Notes: generated by a model from the letters alone, not told the origin. 64,000 nt of DNA from an uncultured Pseudomonadota bacterium (GCA_913061235.1 CAJXTB010000010.1:1-64000); one strand, 5' to 3'; positions 7,208 through 16,267 are shown, counted from the first letter of the stretch. A program made the numbers and translations.

Positions 7208-8884
7208 CTATTTGGCTGCGCGCTCCTCGATGTTGTAGCGGTAGCCCTGCTCGGTGAGGAACAACTGTCGCTTGATAGCGAACTCCTGTTCCTTCGAATC
7301 GCCAGTAACTACGGTATAAAAATGGGCTTCGTCGTCCTTGGGACGGAGGATGCGACCCAATCTCTGGGCCTCCTCCTGTCGGGACCCGAATGACCCTGAC
7401 ACCTGAATAGCGACGTTTGCATCTGGCAAATCAATAGCGAAGTTGGCGACCTTACTGACGACCAACAACGTGTCTTCGCCGCTCCGAAACCGCCCAAAGA
7501 GCCTGTCGCGCTCGCGTTGTGGCGTTTTACCCGTGATCAGCGGAGCTTTTAGCTTCTTGGACAGCTCGATGAGCTGGTCAAGGTAGGTGCCGATAATGAG
7601 GATGTTGTCGTCTTTGTGACGCTCAACAAGATCAAGTGCGACGTCGATTTTCGCCGGGTTCTCGGATGCCAGTCGGAACTGAAGGGTCTTGTTGGACCGT
7701 TCGTACTTCTCCCTGGCTTTTCTCGAGAATGGGACACGGACTTCGTGACATCTGGCTTCAGCAACCCAGCCTGCCTTCTCCAAAACCTGCCAAGGCAGGT
7801 CGAAGCGCTTGGGGCCCACAAGGCTGAATACATCGCCCTCGCGGCCATCTTCACGAATCAGCGTTGCGGTCAATCCTAGGCGGCGACGGCCCTGAAGTTC
7901 TGCAGTGGCTCCGAACACAGGAGCAGGCAACAAGTGCACTTCGTCGTAGACGAGCAGTCCCCAGTTGTGGTCGCGGAACAGGTGCAGGTGCTCAAAGTCG
8001 GCGTCTTTGCTGCGACGCCAGGTCAGCACCTGGTAGGTGGCGACGGTGACGGGCCGAATCAGCTTTTCTTTGCCGGTGTACGAGCCCACTTCTTTTTCGG
8101 TGAGCGTGGTCTTGTCGATGATCTCGCGAACCCACTGGTTCACAGCACTCTGATTGTTGCAGAGGATCAACGTATGTTGTTGCACGGTCGCCATGGCGTT
8201 GAGTGCGACGATTGTCTTGCCGGCTCCACAAGGCAGAACCACCACTCCGTGCGAGCCAGCAGGGCTGCCGTCCATGTGCCAGCGCTCGACAGCGGTGTGT
8301 TGGTAGTCGCGCGGTGCGAACGCTCGGCCACCGAGGGTGGTCTCGCGAAGCTTGATAGGAAGCGGATTACCTTCGAGGAAACCGGCAATATCTTCAACGG
8401 GCCAGTTGACGAGCAGCATGCGCTGCTTGAACATTCCGCGCATGCCCGCTTCAATCTTCCAGCCCCGACGGCCGTCCCGTATGAGCAGCTCATCGGCGAC
8501 TGGAATCTTCAGTACGACCTTCTCAATGTAGGCCGTCTTGAACGTCACGCTGATGAAGTTTTCTGGGTCTTCATGAGGGTGAAGCTGGACAAGTCCGTAG
8601 CGGCTAATCGTATCATCGATGTTGGTGAGCACTTCGGCGGGAATGTCGAACTTGCTCATTCCGCGGAGGGTCTCCACAATCTCGTCACGGCCCATTCCGG
8701 AAGAAGCGGCGTTCCAGAGGGATAACGGGGTGATTTGATACGTGTGGAGCAGTTCTGGCGAGCTTTCAAGTTCTGCAAATTGTGCGAGAAAGTCACGAGA
8801 TTTATCGAAGTCCGGGTGGCGGGCTTCGAGAAGAACTTTACCATCACCCTGGACAATGACAGGGTTCGCTGGATTCATCTGCAT
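7208..8884 (-). CDS. XPB-type (SF2) DNA helicase
   Basis: This 558-residue helicase has bacterial XPB features: an N-terminal damage-recognition-like domain, Walker A LPCGAGKT near residue 218, the DEVH box in YDEVHLLPA near 313, motif III GLTAT, and motifs V-VI in IQVSGSFGSRQEEAQRLGR. XPB proteins unwind DNA with 3'-5' polarity in repair; in eukaryotes they belong to TFIIH. The start is the ATG at 8882-8884, with GGAA 6-9 bases upstream. A second ATG two codons later and an in-frame TTG two codons earlier are possible alternatives. It is the first gene of the XPB / partner / xseB unit. Confidence 0.92.
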   Translation of the reverse strand: MQMNPANPVIVQGDGKVLLEARHPDFDKSRDFLAQFAELESSPELLHTYQITPLSLWNAASSGMGRDEIVETLRGMSKFDIPAEVLTNIDDTISRYGLVQLHPHEDPENFISVTFKTAYIEKVVLKIPVADELLIRDGRRGWKIEAGMRGMFKQRMLLVNWPVEDIAGFLEGNPLPIKLRETTLGGRAFAPRDYQHTAVERWHMDGSPAGSHGVVVLPCGAGKTIVALNAMATVQQHTLILCNNQSAVNQWVREIIDKTTLTEKEVGSYTGKEKLIRPVTVATYQVLTWRRSKDADFEHLHLFRDHNWGLLVYDEVHLLPAPVFGATAELQGRRRLGLTATLIREDGREGDVFSLVGPKRFDLPWQVLEKAGWVAEARCHEVRVPFSRKAREKYERSNKTLQFRLASENPAKIDVALDLVERHKDDNILIIGTYLDQLIELSKKLKAPLITGKTPQRERDRLFGRFRSGEDTLLVVSKVANFAIDLPDANVAIQVSGSFGSRQEEAQRLGRILRPKDDEAHFYTVVTGDSKEQEFAIKRQLFLTEQGYRYNIEERAAK

Positions 8885-9203
8885 AGGCAAGTTCCATTGC
8901 TTAGCGACGACGCACCTCTGCCCGAGTTTGGGAAGGGGAACTGGAGATTGCGACGGACGGGTCCACGTCGGACCACAAGCCTGGGAGGCATCATCGTCGA
9001 AGCCATCACTGGACGGAGAGGAGTCGAATCGGCGACCGCACTGCGTCCTTCAAGGACGGCGACCGCGGGTAAATCGGGAGTGGCCAGGGCGAGAGCGCTG
9101 GTCCACCGACTGCTACGTACATTACGAACCAATCGCATGGTGTCAAGTCAACAAGTGGCCAACGCGGCGGGAGTGGGTGAGGAGTAGACGCTAGGAGCCG
9201 GTT
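8885..9203. other. Intergenic region without a supported gene
   Basis: These 319 bases separate the divergent XPB helicase and phosphotransferase genes and should hold both promoters. Small open frames here lack family signals and ribosome sites. There is a hairpin-capable GGTCC-N5-GGACC at about 8970 and a stretch at 9010-9115 with tRNA-like D- and T-loop words, but the stems do not close and no tRNA can be called. Confidence 0.6.
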
Positions 9204-11783
9204 GTGAACGACGTTGTTGCGCTTGCGGACATCACAGAAGCCCATCGCAGTTTCATTGGTGGAAAGGCCTGGCACCTCGGGCGGCTGGCTGCAGCTGGAC
9301 TGCCTGTGCCGGCTGGTGTGGTGGTCACGACCGGTGCGTTTTCGCAGGCTCTGGACGACTGGGGCTGGACGGAACGGGCGCAGTCCAGCGGAGAGTTGTT
9401 GGCGTTGGGCGAAGAGATTGCCGCTCTCGACTGCCCGAGTGCTCTGCTGCGTACACTCAACGCTGCGGTGTGTGGCATCCCGGGGCCCTTCGCTGTGCGG
9501 TCCTCAGCACTGGATGAAGATGGCGTACACAAGAGCTTCGCCGGCCAATATCGTACGGAACTTGGGGTGTCGGCGGCCGACCTTGGTGGCGCGCTCATGC
9601 GGTGTTGGGCTTCGCTGTACGGTGCGCAAGCCTTGGCCTATGGAGGAGATGACCTGCCCAAGCCAGGAGGCATGGCGGTTGTGGTTCAGCGCATGGTTCA
9701 GCCGCATGCCGCAGGGGTTCTGTTCACGGTGAATCCGTTGTCGGGCTCGTGGCGAGAGATGACGGTGGAAGCAGTGTACGGCCTGGCAGACCCGTTGGTC
9801 TCGGGAGAAGTCACCCCGCAGTGGTACTTGGTTCGACGGCCGCGTCGAGCGCCGCGTCCTGTTCAACGTCTGCTGTCTCGGGTTCGTCTTCAAGTGCTCC
9901 AGCAAGACCTTCCTCCCTTGACAACGCAGCTAGTCGGCGCTGGTAGTGGCGTGCGTACCGTGCCCGTTCCTCCGTCCCGTCAGTCTCGTCCTGCGCTGGA
10001 CCGGCGGGCGTTGTTCCGGGTGTGCCGGATGGGGCTCAAGGTGGAAGCGCTGTCGGGTGCTCCGCAAGACGTCGAGTGGGCCATCGATGCTGCTGGCACG
10101 GTGTTCTTGCTCCAGGCACGTCCCATCACTCGACAGGCAACACCTCACGTGCGCGACGACGTGCTGTGGACACGGCGGTTCATCGGTGAGCGGTGGCCCA
10201 TGCCGGCGACGCCCCTCGGATGGTCGCTCATGCGTCCGGTCCTTGAGCACTTCATCGCCTATCCGCGAACGCAACAGCGGTATTTGGGCGGTGGTCCGCC
10301 GTTGAAGCTGGTGAATAGCCGGCCGTATGTGAATGTGACCGCGTTTCGGCACCTGACTTTCAAGCTGCCTGGTGCGCCGCCTCCACGCTTTATGATGGAG
10401 TTGGTCCCGCCAGCAGAGGAGGCTGAGTGGCAGAGCCGGTTTGCAGGAATGCCGGATGTCTCGGTGTATCTGTCCTACCTGCGGGAGACCCTTGTTGAGG
10501 CCCGGTGGAGTCGGTTCGCCTTCAACCCTCTGACGAATCCGAGTGAGTGGGAGGCATTCGCGAAGCGTCTTCGCGATGTGCTGCCGGTGTGGAGTGAGCC
10601 GTGTGCAACGCCAGCGGCGGCGGTTGCCCGTGTGGTGGAACAACAGGCGTGGGTCACCGAATACGTCGGTATTCACCTGTGCAGTTTGTTGTTCGCAAAC
10701 CTGGCGTATCAACTGTTGGAGTCGTCGCTCACAGAGGCCTTGCCGGAGCGAGCGGCAGCCCTGATGACGGCCCTCGCGGTTTGTCCGCCGGGCAACCGAA
10801 CGCTCCAGACCAACGCGGCCTTGTGGACACTGGCGCAGCAGGCGACTCCGTCGCAACTACAGCGGTTGGCCGAAGGAAAGCTCCCACGGGGTCTCTTCCG
10901 GGACGCCTTGGACGCCTTCTTGGAGACGTATGGCCACCGGTCGATGGCCAGCTGGGAGTTGTTCACTCCTCGCTGGCGAGGGGAACCGTCACAGATGGCT
11001 CCGCTTCTTCAGGCGTTTTCAGGCAAAGAGATGGCCGAACCTCTGCAGCGGGCAGGAGAGCAGGACGTTGCTTTTGCCCGTGCGCTTAGCGAGGTGCTTG
11101 TGAACACAACGGGCGCGCAGCGGGGGCGACTGCATCAGCTCATTGATAGCACCCGGACCTACTTGTTGTTGCGAGAGAACCAGCGCTTTGACTTTGACCG
11201 GTTGCTGGCGGCGCAACAGCGAACGCTCCTAGACTTGGGCGCGGTGTTTGCGGACCGTGGTGCCCTGACCCAGGACCGGGACGTGTCCCTTTTGACGTGG
11301 GATGAGGTTCGTCGCCTAGCAGAAGGAACCATCGATTCCGCCGCTATTCGCGATGTTGTTGCGACACGAGCGGAACAACGTGAGCGGGACAGCGAGCAGA
11401 TGCCCCCCGTGTTTTTACAAGGGGACGATAGCGTTGGCGCGCCTGTGTCCGGGCCTCGACTGCAGGGGCTTGGCATCAGCGGGGGCCGCGCCACGGGACC
11501 GGTGGTCATCGTCCGGCACCCGTCGGAGGCGAGTCGAGTGCCTCAGGGCTCCATTCTCGTGGCTCATGCTGTCGATCCCGGCTGGACCCCGATTTTTGGT
11601 AAGGTCGCGGGCATTGTCTTGGAGCTGGGCTCTCGCTTGTCCCACGGCGCGGTCGTCGCACGGGAGTACGGGCTTCCGGCCGTCGTGAATCTAGACGGCA
11701 TCACGAGTGTGTTGACCGAGGGCCAGATTGTCACCGTAGACGGCACCCGCGGCATTGTGTGGACCCATGGAGCCGTCGACTGA
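9204..11783 (+). CDS. PEP-synthase-type phosphotransferase (rifampin phosphotransferase-like)
   Basis: This 859-residue protein has the three-part layout of the pyruvate-phosphate dikinase/rifampin phosphotransferase family and matches Rph length (about 865). The N-terminal ATP-grasp part carries FAVRSSALDEDGVHKSFAGQY and PQDVEWAID. The middle 400 residues are a less conserved substrate domain. The C-terminal swivelling phosphohistidine domain has SRLSHGAVVAREYGLP, with the catalytic His near residue 814. It transfers phosphate from ATP through this His to a substrate. Rifamycin is one possible substrate, but the variable middle domain prevents a firm choice. It starts at GTG 9204 with AGGAG a few bases upstream. 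It ends 2 bp from the convergent KAS III gene. Confidence 0.82.
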   Translation: MNDVVALADITEAHRSFIGGKAWHLGRLAAAGLPVPAGVVVTTGAFSQALDDWGWTERAQSSGELLALGEEIAALDCPSALLRTLNAAVCGIPGPFAVRSSALDEDGVHKSFAGQYRTELGVSAADLGGALMRCWASLYGAQALAYGGDDLPKPGGMAVVVQRMVQPHAAGVLFTVNPLSGSWREMTVEAVYGLADPLVSGEVTPQWYLVRRPRRAPRPVQRLLSRVRLQVLQQDLPPLTTQLVGAGSGVRTVPVPPSRQSRPALDRRALFRVCRMGLKVEALSGAPQDVEWAIDAAGTVFLLQARPITRQATPHVRDDVLWTRRFIGERWPMPATPLGWSLMRPVLEHFIAYPRTQQRYLGGGPPLKLVNSRPYVNVTAFRHLTFKLPGAPPPRFMMELVPPAEEAEWQSRFAGMPDVSVYLSYLRETLVEARWSRFAFNPLTNPSEWEAFAKRLRDVLPVWSEPCATPAAAVARVVEQQAWVTEYVGIHLCSLLFANLAYQLLESSLTEALPERAAALMTALAVCPPGNRTLQTNAALWTLAQQATPSQLQRLAEGKLPRGLFRDALDAFLETYGHRSMASWELFTPRWRGEPSQMAPLLQAFSGKEMAEPLQRAGEQDVAFARALSEVLVNTTGAQRGRLHQLIDSTRTYLLLRENQRFDFDRLLAAQQRTLLDLGAVFADRGALTQDRDVSLLTWDEVRRLAEGTIDSAAIRDVVATRAEQRERDSEQMPPVFLQGDDSVGAPVSGPRLQGLGISGGRATGPVVIVRHPSEASRVPQGSILVAHAVDPGWTPIFGKVAGIVLELGSRLSHGAVVAREYGLPAVVNLDGITSVLTEGQIVTVDGTRGIVWTHGAVD

Positions 11784-11785
11784 AG

Positions 11786-12925
11786 CTACCGAGCGGGTGG
11801 GTCGAGATTCCAGCGGTACAGTGTGGCGGCTTGGGTAAATCCGGCACCGGCGCCGTACATCAGCAGCAGGTCGCCCTTCTTGAGTCGGCCTGTCTCCCAC
11901 GCAATGCACACGTTGAGCGGCAGGCTTGCGACCACACAGTGACCGAACTTTTTGTAGTGGTCTTCGTAGGGGACCCACTTGCGCGGGTCTCCGAGTCCAA
12001 CCGCCTCGGCCAACGCCTGGCCGAACCAAGACGCGCTCTGCGGCAGGCAGATGAAGTCGACGTCTTCCACGTTGTAGCCGTGTAGGTCGAGAACCTCGTG
12101 GCAGGCTTCCTTGCACAGCGTTGCCGACCGAGCGCCCATGATGTGGGTGGCCTTTCGGTCGTCATTTGTGGCGTAAAAGCGACCTTTGTGAATGTCTGCC
12201 TGCCACCAAGGGACGTCCGGCTTTCCCTCCGGCAGCATGACGATGCCACGGTGGAGGTCTCCGCGTGAGCGCTGGATGTGGCCAATGTATCCGTGTCCTG
12301 GGTCCACTTTGCCGACAACACTGGCGACTGCGGCGTCTCCCACGTTGACCGAGCCTGGGTAGCCGTAGTCGGTGCACTTGGACATGGCGCCGGACACGCA
12401 GATGACCGAGTGCTTGTGTTCGCCGACCTGGGCCATTCGGGACGCGGTCATGATCATAGGCAAGTACGTCGCACACCCCGACGCCAAGGTGGCTGCAAAG
12501 GTCTCTTCGCGCAGCCCAAGCATGTGGTGGACCAAGCAGTGGTTTTGCGGCTCAATCTCGTCTGGCACGGTGGAGTAGCCGTAGTAGGCATCGATGTTGT
12601 CTTTGGCGATACCCGACCGTGCGATGGCCTGTTCTGCGGCTCCAGTCTCCATCTCGCTGGACAGCTCGTCTTCGCGCATCACTCGCCGCTCGTGGGCACC
12701 TCGAAACAGGTCGTGTGCCCACCGTGTCGTGCCGCGAGCGACTTCTGGGTCAACATCCGCGCGGCCGTCTCGAACCGCCTTGTCCACACCTGCCGTCACA
12801 TCCGCTTGTACGCGAGAGGTGTAGCGCTGGCGCCAGTCCTCGCCCCAGAACTCGTTGGTGCGAATGTGCTCGGGCACGTACTTAGCAATGCTCAAAAGGC
12901 CGAAGCCGATTGCGTCGGTGGACAT
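11786..12925 (-). CDS. KAS III (FabH)-like thiolase-fold enzyme with altered active site
   Basis: This 379-residue protein of the 3-oxoacyl-ACP synthase III family has its nucleophile at Cys151 (TLASGCATYL) and a C-terminal glycine-rich loop MYGAGAGFT. The other two FabH residues are changed: the PHQAN position reads PQSAS (His to Gln295), and the GNTSAAS position reads GHCVVAS (Asn to His329). KAS III relatives with replaced His/Asn often act as acyltransferases or condensing enzymes with other chemistry, so normal fatty-acid initiation is doubtful. The start is the ATG at 12923-12925, preceded by AGGGGG; in-frame codons further upstream lack a ribosome site. It stands alone, with no acyl carrier protein nearby. 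Confidence 0.82.
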   Translation of the reverse strand: MSTDAIGFGLLSIAKYVPEHIRTNEFWGEDWRQRYTSRVQADVTAGVDKAVRDGRADVDPEVARGTTRWAHDLFRGAHERRVMREDELSSEMETGAAEQAIARSGIAKDNIDAYYGYSTVPDEIEPQNHCLVHHMLGLREETFAATLASGCATYLPMIMTASRMAQVGEHKHSVICVSGAMSKCTDYGYPGSVNVGDAAVASVVGKVDPGHGYIGHIQRSRGDLHRGIVMLPEGKPDVPWWQADIHKGRFYATNDDRKATHIMGARSATLCKEACHEVLDLHGYNVEDVDFICLPQSASWFGQALAEAVGLGDPRKWVPYEDHYKKFGHCVVASLPLNVCIAWETGRLKKGDLLLMYGAGAGFTQAATLYRWNLDPPAR

Positions 12926-12950
12926 CACAACCCCCTGTGAGGCGCAAGGG

Positions 12951-12979
12951 TACCTGATGCTGCCAATGTGGCAAGTCAA
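12951..12979 (-). promoter_or_regulatory. Possible promoter with operator-like palindrome for the KAS III-like gene
   Basis: On the minus strand, TTGACT (12974-12979) is followed 17 bases later by CAGGTA at 12951-12956. The first is a good -35 match and the second a poor -10. The spacer contains the perfect palindrome TGCCA-ATG-TGGCA (12961-12973), placed where a repressor would block polymerase. The gene starts 26 bases downstream. Position and symmetry support a regulatory site; the weak -10 keeps confidence low. Confidence 0.35.
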
Positions 12980-13177
12980 ACTCGCAGCAGGGAGAGGATT
13001 GGCCTAGTTACGGCGTGTTGACCGCCATGTTGATGTCGAACCCGATGCTCTGGCACGCTCAGTTGTGCCGGAAAAATACCGAGGAGCACCGAGTTACAAC
13101 GTCATCAGTTGGCGACGGTCTCGAATGCACTGCAGTGCTGGTTTCTTCCATCAGCGACGTCGGCCACAGCTGCAGAC

Positions 13178-13465
13178 TTATTCGTCGTCAGGTTTGTCCG
13201 CGTCATCGTCCAACAGTGCCTGCTGTTGAAAGAGCGACAGGGTGGCGCCAGCGCCTTGCAGTGATGCCGGCTGGGGCGCTTTCCTTGCGCGTGCTCGGCT
13301 GCCCGTGTTCTTTGCCTTACGGCCTCGATTCCAGCGCACATGTTCGGGGACGTGGACTTCGCTTCCGTCTTCCAGCACACGCGTGTGGGCGGCGACCCTG
13401 TGCAGGCCCGCGACTTCGTTGACGCCGCCGAACAGGCCGCACTGAATTGGGGGGGAACGCTTCAT
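13178..13465 (-). CDS. Small hypothetical protein
   Basis: This is a 95-residue open frame with no family I recognise. It opens with KRSPPIQCGLFGGVN, contains HVPEHVRWNRGRKAKN, has a basic middle (RARARK) and ends in an acidic tail (LLDDDADKPDDE). The composition looks protein-like and the frame is the only reasonable one between the KAS III-like gene and uvrC. No clear ribosome site precedes the ATG at 13463-13465. If it is not a gene, the whole stretch 12926-13612 is empty. The 252 bases at 12926-13177 hold only the promoter region of the KAS III-like gene. Confidence 0.45.
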   Translation of the reverse strand: MKRSPPIQCGLFGGVNEVAGLHRVAAHTRVLEDGSEVHVPEHVRWNRGRKAKNTGSRARARKAPQPASLQGAGATLSLFQQQALLDDDADKPDDE

Positions 13466-13612
13466 GGGCGGATCTTAGCGTAGAATGGCGCGTCGTGCTC
13501 TGTGGTTTTGTTGGCCGTTGCGCGCCTTGAGAATGAAGTGTCGGAGCCTTGGGTGGCGTTCGATGCCCTTTGGGGATGGGTCAGACCCAGCGGCATCGAC
13601 GCTGGCGTCCCT

Positions 13613-15445
13613 CTACTCGGCGGGATGCAGCGCGCGGTAGATAGTCTCGGCCATGCCCGGCCCAATGCCCGGAACTGCGGCCAGGGTCTCGGTATCTGCC
13701 AGGGCAACGGCGGACGCCGAGCCTAGCGTGCTGAGCAACGCCTTTCGACGGGAAGGCCCAACGCCCTCAATGCCTTCGAGCACACTGGCGAGGGTCTCTT
13801 TGCGACGCACCTGACGGTGGTAGGTAATCGCGTGCTTGTGCACTTCGTCTCTGGCGTACTGGACCAAGCGGAGCGCAGGGTCGTGTGGAGGCAGCCGAAT
13901 GGGGTCCTTGATGTCGGGCAGCACGAGTCGGTCTGTAGAGGCGCGGTCGCCCTTCTTTCGGTCGGTGCGTGGCTTGCTGATGCCGATGATAGGCTGGTTG
14001 TGCACGCCAAGGTCGTGAAGAGCAGCCAGTGCTGCGGTGAGCTGGCCGCGTCCGCCGTCGACCACCAGCAGGTCGGGAAGCGGGGCTCCGGTGCCCTCGA
14101 GGGCGCGTCGGACACGTCGGGAGAGAATCTCGCGCATGGAGGCGTAGTCGTCGGCGCCTACGACCGTCTTGATGCGGTAGCGGCGGTACTCTGCGCGGTC
14201 CGGTAGGCCGTCAATGAGCACGGACATGGCTGCTACAGGCTGGTTTCCGGCGAGGTTGGAGTTGTCGAAACACTCGATGCGGCGCGGCAGGGTGGGCAGT
14301 TTGAGGATGTCTTGCAAGCTCTCCATGGCCGACTCTCGGCGAGCTCCTTCGTCATGTTCCCGCTCGAACCGTACCTTGGCGTTGGCCATTGCCATTTCCA
14401 CCATGCGCAGCTTGGAGCCGCGCTGAGGTGCGTACACTCGTACCTTTCGGCCTTGGCGTTCCGAGAGCACATCGGACAAGATGCCGGCGTCCTCCAGGTT
14501 CCACGGAATGAGGATTTCGGGCGGAATGCCGTCGTCGTAGGTCTGGTTGAGCAGGGAGCTGAACAGCTCAGCGTCGTCGCCGGTCAGGTTGTCGAACACC
14601 GTGCTGACGGGCTGACTGACGTGTCCTTCGCGCACTGGGACGATGGAGATGACGCCCTTGCGGCCTTCGCGGAACAGGCCCCACACGTCCCGGTTTGTGT
14701 CGCCGGCTTCCACTACGTTCTGCGTCTCTAGGGTCTTGTCGATGGACACCAACAGGTCACGCAGGCGGGCGGCTTCTTCGAACCGCTCTGATTCGGCCGC
14801 CGCCATCATGCGCGCTTTGAGGCGCTTCTTGAGTGGACCCGTCTTGCCGTCCAGGAACCACATCGCCTCTTCCACGAGCTTTCCGTACTCCTCACGGCTG
14901 ACCAGGTCTACGCAAGGGGCGGCACAGCGGCCCATTTGGTGAAGCAGGCAAGGGCGTGACCGGGAGCGAAGGACCGCGTCTGAACAGGTTCGTAGCGGGA
15001 AGTTTCGCTGAACGAACTCTAGGGTCTGCCGTGCTCGCGAGGCGGAGTGGTACGGGCCGAAGTACTTCGCTTTGTCGCGCCCGAACCGGCGAACGAGCTT
15101 GAACATGGGCCATGGGTCTTTGGGATTGATGCGCATTCGTAGGAAGGCGCTGTCGTCCCGCAGCTTGATGTTGTACTTGGGTCGGTGCTCCTTGATCAGC
15201 GTATTCTCAAGGAGAAGCGCCTCTTTTTCGCTGTCCACCACAATGACTTCGATGTCGTGGCTGCGCGCGACCAAGAACGGCACCATGAACCGCTCGTCCT
15301 GCCCCAGAATGTACTGGCGAACCCGGGACTTTAGGTTCTTCGCCTTCCCGATGTACAGCACCTTGCCCTTCTTGCTCTTGAAGAGGTAGACGCCGGGACC
15401 GCTGGGAAGGTCGAGGGACATGGGTTCGAGGATGGAGCGAGGCAT
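13613..15445 (-). CDS. uvrC: Excinuclease ABC subunit C
   Basis: UvrC makes the two incisions around a lesion after UvrA/UvrB recognition. The 610-residue length is normal. Domains in order are a GIY-YIG nuclease at the N-terminus (GVYLFKSKKGKVLYIGKAKN), a Cys-rich segment (CLLHQMGRCAAPC), a UVR motif that contacts UvrB, the RNase-H-like endonuclease (ECFDNSNLAG, LLVDGG-type LVVDGGRGQL) and a C-terminal helix-hairpin-helix pair (GIEGVGPSRRKALL, VPGIGPGMAETIY). The first ATG (15443-15445) gives MPRSILEP; an internal ATG eight codons later is an alternative. uvrB lies 20 kb away on the other strand, and uvrA is not in the window. Confidence 0.97.
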   Translation of the reverse strand: MPRSILEPMSLDLPSGPGVYLFKSKKGKVLYIGKAKNLKSRVRQYILGQDERFMVPFLVARSHDIEVIVVDSEKEALLLENTLIKEHRPKYNIKLRDDSAFLRMRINPKDPWPMFKLVRRFGRDKAKYFGPYHSASRARQTLEFVQRNFPLRTCSDAVLRSRSRPCLLHQMGRCAAPCVDLVSREEYGKLVEEAMWFLDGKTGPLKKRLKARMMAAAESERFEEAARLRDLLVSIDKTLETQNVVEAGDTNRDVWGLFREGRKGVISIVPVREGHVSQPVSTVFDNLTGDDAELFSSLLNQTYDDGIPPEILIPWNLEDAGILSDVLSERQGRKVRVYAPQRGSKLRMVEMAMANAKVRFEREHDEGARRESAMESLQDILKLPTLPRRIECFDNSNLAGNQPVAAMSVLIDGLPDRAEYRRYRIKTVVGADDYASMREILSRRVRRALEGTGAPLPDLLVVDGGRGQLTAALAALHDLGVHNQPIIGISKPRTDRKKGDRASTDRLVLPDIKDPIRLPPHDPALRLVQYARDEVHKHAITYHRQVRRKETLASVLEGIEGVGPSRRKALLSTLGSASAVALADTETLAAVPGIGPGMAETIYRALHPAE

Positions 15446-15517
15446 GGCGCGGCCCTATCCGTCTGCTGCACCAAGCTCTTGTCTGATATGTTCCAACCTT
15501 GCAGAAGGGGAGGTCCA

Positions 15518-16258
15518 ATGAGAATGTTGTTGTTGATGAGTCTGATGGTGTCGACCGCTACGGCCACCCCCGTCTCGTTTACCCACCAGGGACGGTACCT
15601 GGATGGCGCCGGTGTGCCGATCAACGGCGACTTCACGGTCACGTTCACCCTATGGGACTCCGCAGTCGACGGAAGCAGCGTGCACTCGGAGACGGAGACG
15701 TTGCCGGTTTCAGGTGGCTACTTGGCCCATCTGCTCGGGTCCGCAGGAGACCTGGACCATAGCGAGATTCCAACTACGGGCCTGTGGATTCAGGTGGAGA
15801 TTGGTGGCACGAACCTTGGACGACAGCCGGTAGGTATGGTCCCGTTGGCCGCGGTTGCGGCGTCCTCTTTGGCGGACGATTGCGCACCGGGCTGGGTCGA
15901 CATTGGTCCGACATGCGTGCAGGACACGGACAGCGCCGGCCGGACCTACGGCGACGCCATTAGCTACTGTTACGCCCAGAGCGCGCGTGTCTGCGACCAG
16001 CAAGACCACGTCGTCATCTGCAAGGAATCCGCTTCGTTGGGGCTGTCGTACGCCAACCAGCAGTGGTACTGGACGGGGGACCGTCACTGGGAGCGCTACG
16101 AGTCTGGCGTGACTTACCCAGCTCACGCGGTCGCTCGTCGCTACGGTGCCGGAGACAACGGCTGCTTCGACAACTACACGGGTGCTGGCAGCAATATGAA
16201 GGTCAGCTGGGACTACGGCAACAAGCTGTACCCAGTGTTTTGCTGTCGAGACCAGTAG
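15518..16258 (+). CDS. Secreted Cys-rich protein with tail-fibre/collagen-type N-terminal module
   Basis: This 246-residue exported protein begins at ATG 15518 with GGGGAGG upstream and a signal peptide (MRMLLLMSLMVSTATA). The first mature 110 residues are the module FTHQGRYLDGAGVPINGDF ... VSGGYLAHLLG ... VGMVPLAAVA, commonly found at the start of secreted collagen-like and tail-fibre-like proteins; the collagen-like protein at 58142-59641 starts the same way. The remainder has eight or more cysteines, pairs such as PTCVQDTDSAGRTYGD, and an ending of FCCRDQ, suggesting a disulfide-stabilised domain exposed outside the cell. Its specific function is unknown. It is divergent from uvrC. Confidence 0.75.
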   Translation: MRMLLLMSLMVSTATATPVSFTHQGRYLDGAGVPINGDFTVTFTLWDSAVDGSSVHSETETLPVSGGYLAHLLGSAGDLDHSEIPTTGLWIQVEIGGTNLGRQPVGMVPLAAVAASSLADDCAPGWVDIGPTCVQDTDSAGRTYGDAISYCYAQSARVCDQQDHVVICKESASLGLSYANQQWYWTGDRHWERYESGVTYPAHAVARRYGAGDNGCFDNYTGAGSNMKVSWDYGNKLYPVFCCRDQ

Positions 16259-16267
16259 GCAAGGTCG

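Noticed and set aside
9010-9115. tRNA-like words on the minus strand (D-arm-like and T-loop-like sequence, anticodon-like TGA loop)
   Set aside because: The T stem and acceptor stem cannot pair (the needed 5' partner of the CTCTCCG end is absent). It does not fold as a tRNA, so none was called.
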